A stretch of DNA of 64,000 bases, taken from NCBI RefSeq assembly GCF_003664035.1, contig NZ_RCCK01000014.1, positions 62,001 through 126,000 on the forward strand, given 5' to 3'. Below the pieces are notes generated by a model, which had not been told where the DNA came from, did no database searches, and was given only the letters and a program-made list of their open reading frames with translations. Of the stretch, positions 61,942-64,000 are shown one piece after another (within the stretch, counting starts at the first letter, position 1; every line of letters starts with the position of its first letter). This stretch comes from Pedobacter alluvionis. GTDB lineage: Bacteria; Bacteroidota; Bacteroidia; Sphingobacteriales; Sphingobacteriaceae. Position numbers and translations under genes: made by a program.

Positions 61942-62050
61942 ATTTATAAAGAAGTGGCGAGAGACTGGCTCGATGACCCACTGGCAACCCTCAGAAAGAG
62001 AAGGTGCCAATTCCTGACCGGATAACATGGTGTTATCTGGAGATATAAAT
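61942..62050 (+). ncRNA. SAM-I family (S-box) riboswitch
   Basis: The segment can be folded into the S-box core. P1 is ATTTATA (61942-61948) with TATAAAT (62044-62050). P2 is GTGG/CCAC around the conserved GAGAGACTGGCTCGATGA. P3 is GGCAACC...AAGGTGCC with AATTCC, and P4 is GATAACA/TGTTATC. These are the conserved blocks of SAM-I leaders. It precedes methionine genes metY and metX, so high SAM should lower their expression. No clear intrinsic terminator follows, so control may be at another level, possibly through the leader ORF just downstream. Confidence 0.9.
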
Positions 62051-62058
62051 TAGAACTG

Positions 62059-62184
62059 ATGAAAACATTAAATCTTCAATCGCTAAGCGAACCCAGTGCA
62101 AGCCTTAAAAAGATAGCAAAAACTTCTATTTCTACTTTTTTCGATAGGTGTGCAATTACTTGTATGTGCTGTTGCATACAGTAA
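62059..62184 (+). CDS. Cysteine-rich leader peptide candidate, 41 residues
   Basis: An ATG 9 nt after the riboswitch P1 opens a 41-codon frame, MKTLNLQSLSEPSASL..., that ends DRCAITCMCCCIQ with five Cys in the last eleven residues (positions 31, 35, 37, 38, 39). The stop is 123 nt before metY. A cysteine codon cluster next to the stop is the usual design of a ribosome-stalling leader peptide. Possible control structures follow: a CTTCC/GGAAG pair and CCCGA/TCGGG hairpin (around 62225-62241). No U run marks a terminator, so the mechanism is not settled. It could also be a small metal- or thiol-related protein. Confidence 0.55.
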   Translation: MKTLNLQSLSEPSASLKKIAKTSISTFFDRCAITCMCCCIQ

Positions 62185-62307
62185 TCTAAAAAATCTTCCT
62201 TTTTTGTTTCTTTCAAACTGGAAGGTCCCGAAACATCGGGATACGCCCTGCTAGGTTTTAAAATCAACCTAAATCACTACGTCTCATCAATAAATAAAAC
62301 AGAAATC

Positions 62308-63639
62308 ATGTCAACATCATATAAATTTGAAACTTTACAATTACACGCTGGCCAGGAAATAGATCCAACAACAGGCTCGAGGGCTGTGCCAATTTACCAA
62401 ACTACTTCTTACGGATTTAAAAACGCTGAGCATGGTGCCAACTTGTTTGCTTTAAAAGAGTTTGGCAACATTTACACCAGGATTATGAATCCGACTAATG
62501 ATGTTTTCGAAAAACGTATTGCAGCTTTAGAAGGCGGTGTAGCTGCTTTGGCGGTAGCTTCAGGACAGGCCGCACAGTTTATCGCATTGAATAACATTTT
62601 AGAAGCCGGCGATAGTATCGTTTCTTCTTCGCACATTTACGGCGGAACTTATAACCAGTTTAAAGTTGCTTTTAAACGTTTAGGTATCCATGTCGATTTT
62701 GCTAATCCAGATGTTCCTGACGAATTTGAAGCTAAAATTACCGACAAAACGAAAGCCATTTATCTCGAAACCATCGGCAACCCGGCATTTAGTGTTCCTG
62801 ATTTTGAGAAAATTGCTGCAATTGCAAAGAAATACGATTTACCTTTAGTTGTTGATAATACTTTTGGCGCAGGAGGTTATTTGTTTAAGCCTTTAGAACA
62901 TGGAGCAAATATTGTTGTAGAATCGGCAACGAAATGGATTGGCGGACACGGAACAAGCATTGGTGGTGTGATCATTGATGGCGGAAACTATAACTGGGGC
63001 AATGGTAAATTCCCTCAATTCTCTGAACCATCAGCAGGTTATCATGGTTTGGTTTTCAGCGATGTTTTCGGCATCGGCGGACCATTTGGCAACATCCAGT
63101 TTATCATCCGTGCACGTGTGGAGGGATTAAGAGATCTTGGTCCTGCCCTATCCCCTTTTAATTCTTTCCTTTTATTGCAGGGCTTAGAAACCTTATCGCT
63201 CCGTGTACAACGCCATGTTGATAATGCTTTAGAACTGGCTACCTGGTTAGAAAATCATCCATTGGTTCAGGAAGTACAATATCCGGGATTAGCGAGTAGC
63301 AAATATAATAACCTGGCAAAAAAATATTTAAGTAACGGCTTCGGTGCAGTTTTATCTTTCGAATTAAAAGGAAGTAAAGAAAATGCCACACAGGTTATTG
63401 ATAATTTAAAACTGGTTTCTCACCTCGCAAACGTTGGCGATGCAAAAACGTTGATTATCCAGCCATCGGCAACCACACATCAACAATTGAGTGAAGATGA
63501 GCAACTGGCCGCAGGTGTAAAACCAAACGCATTACGGGTTTCAGTCGGTATTGAGCATATTGATGATATTAAGGCCGATTTCGAGCAGGCTTTTGCATCT
63601 ATTCACGCTCAGGTTTCTACAGATAGTTTATTAGCCTAG
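62308..63639 (+). CDS. metY: O-acetylhomoserine sulfhydrylase
   Basis: The 443-residue enzyme is of the longer Cys/Met PLP family (O-acetylhomoserine aminocarboxypropyltransferase). It shows FETLQLHAGQEIDPTTGSRA at the start, YTRIMNPTNDVFEKRIAALE, ASGQAAQF, the PLP lysine in VESATKWIGGHGTSIGG and LIIQPSATTHQQLSEDEQLA near the end, which is typical for MetY. It forms homocysteine from O-acetylhomoserine and sulfide. It is controlled by the S-box leader and is followed by metX after 30 nt. Confidence 0.95.
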   Translation: MSTSYKFETLQLHAGQEIDPTTGSRAVPIYQTTSYGFKNAEHGANLFALKEFGNIYTRIMNPTNDVFEKRIAALEGGVAALAVASGQAAQFIALNNILEAGDSIVSSSHIYGGTYNQFKVAFKRLGIHVDFANPDVPDEFEAKITDKTKAIYLETIGNPAFSVPDFEKIAAIAKKYDLPLVVDNTFGAGGYLFKPLEHGANIVVESATKWIGGHGTSIGGVIIDGGNYNWGNGKFPQFSEPSAGYHGLVFSDVFGIGGPFGNIQFIIRARVEGLRDLGPALSPFNSFLLLQGLETLSLRVQRHVDNALELATWLENHPLVQEVQYPGLASSKYNNLAKKYLSNGFGAVLSFELKGSKENATQVIDNLKLVSHLANVGDAKTLIIQPSATTHQQLSEDEQLAAGVKPNALRVSVGIEHIDDIKADFEQAFASIHAQVSTDSLLA

Positions 63640-63669
63640 TCCCGTTCATTTTCTGAATACAACATAACA

Positions 63670-64000
63670 ATGAGTACAGCATCAACGTATAATTATAATA
63701 AACAGTTCAAATTAGAGAGCGGAAAAAAAATCCGCAACCTGCAAATTGCTTATCAAACTTATGGCAAATTAAATGCAAATAAAGATAATGTAATTTGGGT
63801 TTGCCACGCACTGACTGCCAATGCTGATGTTTTTGAATGGTGGGAAGGTTTATTCGGTCAGAATGCTTTGTTCAACCCGGAAGATCATTATATCGTTTGT
63901 GCCAATGTTTTAGGTTCGCATTATGGCAGTACCAACCCATTAAGTACCAATCCGGTAACAGGTTTACCTTATTACCTTTCGTTTCCGCAGTTTACGATCC
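63670..64000 (+). CDS. metX: Homoserine O-acetyltransferase, N-terminal part
   Basis: The first 110 codons are inside the window. They show the MetX opening YNKQFKLESGKKIRNLQIAY, then QTYGKLN, VWVCHALTANADVF-like text, and NVLGSHYGSTNP, which is the substrate-pocket loop of the alpha/beta-hydrolase-fold acetyltransferase. The catalytic Ser lies beyond the window end. It supplies O-acetylhomoserine to MetY and is co-transcribed with it. Confidence 0.93.
   Translation, partial: MSTASTYNYNKQFKLESGKKIRNLQIAYQTYGKLNANKDNVIWVCHALTANADVFEWWEGLFGQNALFNPEDHYIVCANVLGSHYGSTNPLSTNPVTGLPYYLSFPQFTI

Overview
The window looks like a chromosomal segment of a Bacteroidota species, most likely Sphingobacteriaceae (Pedobacter-like). 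The reasons are a sigma/FecR/SusC-type receptor locus, AT-rich translation starts with weak Shine-Dalgarno sites, TAnnTTTG-like -7 promoter elements, a futalosine menaquinone pathway, and CAZymes of families GH92, GH95 and GH125. No tRNA, rRNA, CRISPR array or intact insertion sequence was seen.

Layout. 1-5 kb: start of a SusC-like receptor, FecR anti-sigma factor, divergent ECF sigma factor, a large lipoprotein and an unknown protein. 5.26-39.2 kb: an island bounded by two ~930-bp direct repeats, each carrying a DUF1275 (YoaK-like) gene. The left copy is frameshifted by one T in a poly-T tract. The island holds a fumC-porin-dicarboxylate transporter-frdCAB operon, a tautomerase, an L,D-transpeptidase, four tandem-domain Usp proteins, glucan phosphorylase, phosphoketolase, two P-type ATPases, two BON/small-protein pairs, MlaEFD-type lipid transport genes and several gene remnants. 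39.3-51.3 kb: a DKNYY protein, GH92, a GH95 gene set between ~380-bp inverted repeats, a GAF histidine kinase, GH125 and a DUF1624 membrane protein. 51.5-64 kb: NlpC/P60, MutS, an HPF-like protein, MqnA, a histidine phosphatase, MqnE, a lipocalin-like lipoprotein, a cystathionine gamma-synthase-like enzyme, and a SAM riboswitch followed by a cysteine-rich leader ORF and metY-metX.

The main discovery candidate is in the middle of the island. A PAS histidine kinase (26508-27704) keeps the FixL haem-pocket His and distal Arg, 20 residues apart as in FixL. It overlaps by 4 nt a response regulator whose receiver domain is fused directly to a Crp/Fnr DNA-binding module with an FNR-type recognition helix (E-T-V-S-R). 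FNR-like dyads (TGAT-N4-ATCA or one mismatch) occur upstream of fumC/tautomerase, mlaE, a P-type ATPase, three usp genes, phosphoketolase and glucan phosphorylase. In several cases they lie at repeated distances from a Bacteroidota -7 element. I infer an oxygen-sensing regulon in which FixL, FixJ and FixK are compressed into two proteins. It would control fumarate respiration, glycogen/phosphoketolase metabolism, Usp stress proteins, envelope remodelling and ion transport, much as the DosR regulon does in mycobacteria. The regulatory link is inference; the motifs and residues are read directly from the sequence.
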